Assembly (NCBI GenBank): GCA_031082285.1
Contig: JAVHLK010000027.1
Span: 1-55,987, forward strand
From: Desulfomonilaceae bacterium
GTDB taxonomy: Bacteria; Desulfobacterota; Desulfomonilia; Desulfomonilales; Desulfomonilaceae
Direction: 5' to 3'
DNA length: 55,987 nt
In this document: one piece after another, positions 54,408-55,987 of the stretch
Position numbering within the stretch: the first letter of the stretch is position 1
Layout of the letters: each line of letters starts with the position of its first letter
Notes under the pieces: model-generated
Databases searched by the model: none
What the model saw: only the letters and a program-made list of their open reading frames with translations
Told to the model about the DNA's origin: nothing
Program-made: the position numbers and the translations under genes

Positions 54408-55477
54408 ATGGCTGCGATGGTCAATGAGATTATTACCTTCGTGCGTGGAACCGCGCAAGAGATGGAGATCGGAGAATTAGAGCGGTATCTGCTTTCTCTG
54501 GTTATGGTGGTCGGGCGTGCGGTCCTTGAAGAGTTTGTAGGCGTGGAGGGATCCGGATATGCGGGCAAGGAGATTACTGACGGACAGTGTTACTGATGTC
54601 CGCTCGTTCGTCACATGTACCTATCGGTCGGTCTTCGGAGCGATTGGTATCCAGAGAGCCTATTATCACGCAGTCGGCTCACCGGGAGTGTTTTCTTTAG
54701 ATGCGGAGCTGAACCTGCCTGAGAGAGGCTGCTCCTACGTGGTTCAGGAGTTCTCTTCTCGGTTGCCGGTAGCAATGAGTTATGCGGATTCTCCAGGGTT
54801 TCTGAGTTCTTTCTTTCCCTTGAAAATGCCCATTCGGTCTTTAGAGCGCATTGTAGGAGACGTCTGCGAGGACGTGGACAAATTCTATGATGAAAAGACG
54901 CCGTCGAACATGAGCACGGAGGGAGTGGTGAGCGACGCCACGGTGCACAAAAAGAGAGTGGTTATCCGCAAGGCCGGTGAAAACGAAACGAGGCCTGCGA
55001 ATGTTTCCGATAATCCCGACAAGCCGGGAAAGAAGCGTATGGCGACGGTGATCTCGCCCTATGTGACCCCACGTCATGTCCGGACTACCGACGACATCGT
55101 GGGCGAAATATCTGGTGGGAAAGCTCTGATTCTAAGCCCAAGCCCCGGACCAAGATAACGTGGGGCAGCCTCACGTAAGGGCGGGGAGGCTTATCGGCGG
55201 AATCAAGTAGATGCTGACCACGCAAGATCTCTCCGAGACCAAGAGACGTTGCCTCGAACAGGTCATCGGGTATCTCGAACGAAACCGCAAACACATGCGC
55301 TATGAGATCTGCTTGGCAAAGGGCTATCCCATCGGCAGCGGAGTCATTGACGGTGCCATTCGGAATCTCATAAACGACAGACTGGAGCTTACGGGGATGA
55401 ACCGGACGATCCAAGGGGCGGAAAGCATGATGCATCTGAGGGCCGTTCATATGAACAAAGACTGGGACCCCTTCTGA
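54408..55477 (+). mobile_element. Broken ISKra4-family transposase
   Basis: Three frames carry pieces of one transposase. 54408-54596 holds the N-terminal helical part; after a frameshift, 54559-55158 holds Y-R-S-V-F-G-A-I-G-I, R-A-Y-Y-H-A, S-P-G-V-F-S-L-D-A-E-L-N-L-P-E-R and F-Y-D-E-K; 55211-55477 has the end block Y-L-A-K-G-Y-P-I-G-S-G-V-I-D-G-A (Leu-Ala-Lys-Gly) and E-G/Q-G-A-E-S-M. About 130 residues between the last two are missing. The element is inactive. No clear terminal inverted repeats were identified. Confidence 0.8.
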
Positions 55478-55745
55478 AATCACAGACGCCTATCGGAAAG
55501 GCGACGATTACACGTCATTGATGACACAGGCTCCGTGGAGATTCGCGATCAGGAGCTTCAATGTGCTGCATGAGTGGTCCCCAATGAGAATGATACGAGC
55601 CTTCGATCTAATCACGGACGCCTCAACCCATGCAGATTCGGATCGCCAAATGTGACTCAACCACACTTCCCATGCCGAGCTGACACCGAAAGTTACACAA
55701 CCTCTGGTCAAGCCGGCTCATCAAAAGTGAAGCGAGGGCTAAGCA

Positions 55746-55987
55746 ATGGATCCGCAAGAGATAATTCATGGAAAGAGGCTACTCATCGTAGATGACGAAG
55801 AAGATGTTCTTGAGACACTGATCGAGCACTTGTCCATGTGTAGGATTGATACGGCTACCACGTTTGAGGAAGGCAAGAAGCTGCTCGAGGGCCGAACATA
55901 CGATGTCGCCGTGCTCGACATCATGGGAGTCAGGGGGTTTGACTTACTAGACATCGCACGGGCACGCGGCATGCCAGCCCTCATGCT
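55746..55987 (+). CDS. Response regulator receiver domain, cut by the window end
   Basis: ATG 55746 starts an open frame that runs off the end (80 codons visible). L-L-I-V-D-D-E-E-D gives the acidic pocket (D16, D17), and V-A-V-L-D-I-M-G places the phosphoacceptor at D58. GAGGG precedes the ATG. The output domain and partner kinase are outside the window. Confidence 0.8.
   Translation, partial: MDPQEIIHGKRLLIVDDEEDVLETLIEHLSMCRIDTATTFEEGKKLLEGRTYDVAVLDIMGVRGFDLLDIARARGMPALM

Noticed and set aside
54182-54568. 128-codon minus-strand frame opposite the transposase start
   Set aside because: Shadow of the degraded transposase, without recognisable motifs.
55766-55984. 72-codon minus-strand frame at the window end
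   Set aside because: The plus strand carries a clear receiver domain with its aspartates; the minus frame is its shadow.

Overview
The window reads as bacterial chromosome of moderately high GC, most likely from a Desulfobacterota (former Deltaproteobacteria) organism. The clues are a DsrE/TusA/heterodisulfide-reductase-like membrane module, anaerobe-style acyl-CoA catabolism with a DUF35-partnered thiolase, a MerR-TetR fusion regulator and many stress and ion-transport genes. The taxonomic call is inference from gene content; no rRNA or tRNA gene was seen. Decayed genes are frequent: internal stops, frameshifts and truncations.

Layout. (1) 1-7.4 kb is an eroded metabolic and stress island: a PRC-barrel end, a transketolase C-terminal scrap, an ADP-forming acetyl-CoA synthetase fragment with an in-frame TGA, an intact phosphoketolase, an MscS channel whose N-terminus looks like a scrap of alternative F-ATPase beta subunit, a DUF2254 membrane protein and a truncated baeRF-like gene. 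(2) 7.8-14.4 kb holds a two-RCK K+ channel, an acyl-CoA ligase, a tandem universal stress protein and a KefB-type antiporter. (3) 15.3-23.7 kb is a type I restriction-modification island: damaged hsdM, a HigB/HigA-ImmA toxin-antitoxin pair, hsdS, a DUF6932-like remnant with a conserved partner, and hsdR split at a G6 tract exactly at its nuclease motif. (4) 24.2-28.4 kb (minus strand) is a sulfur-trafficking and redox operon: DsrE2-like, TusA, NarI-like cytochrome b subunit, HdrD-like Fe-S protein and an LssY_C protein. (5) 28.9-35.5 kb has a DUF4384 protein overlapping a CHASE2-adenylate cyclase, an M20 amidohydrolase, and an SGNH-like protein with inserted and trailing TPRs.

(6) 35.9-41.3 kb is the most interesting locus: an apparently undescribed RiPP-like system. 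A secreted SnoaL-like protein is followed by a 99-codon precursor with an acidic leader, a Tat-type signal (SRREFLG) and a C-terminal tail of exactly eleven Arg-Arg-Cys triplets. Next come a strong hairpin, a radical SAM/SPASM maturase with a Cys-rich tail, a second SPASM-like protein without the radical SAM cysteines that overlaps the first by 86 bp, and a B12-binding radical SAM protein. The triplets use many synonymous codons, so the peptide sequence itself is under selection. The likely path is leader-guided modification in the cytoplasm, then Tat export of a mature peptide of about 35 residues.

(7) 41.7-54.0 kb is a regulated catabolic operon: a divergent MerR-TetR fusion regulator, then acyl-CoA ligase, amidohydrolase-family decarboxylase-like enzyme, thiolase-like protein, DUF35 protein, enoyl-CoA hydratase, acyl-CoA dehydrogenase, SDR and a complete TRAP transporter. 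It fits import, CoA activation and beta-oxidation-like breakdown of an organic acid of unknown identity. (8) 54.4-55.5 kb is a broken ISKra4-family transposase, and a response regulator receiver domain begins at 55746 and runs off the end.
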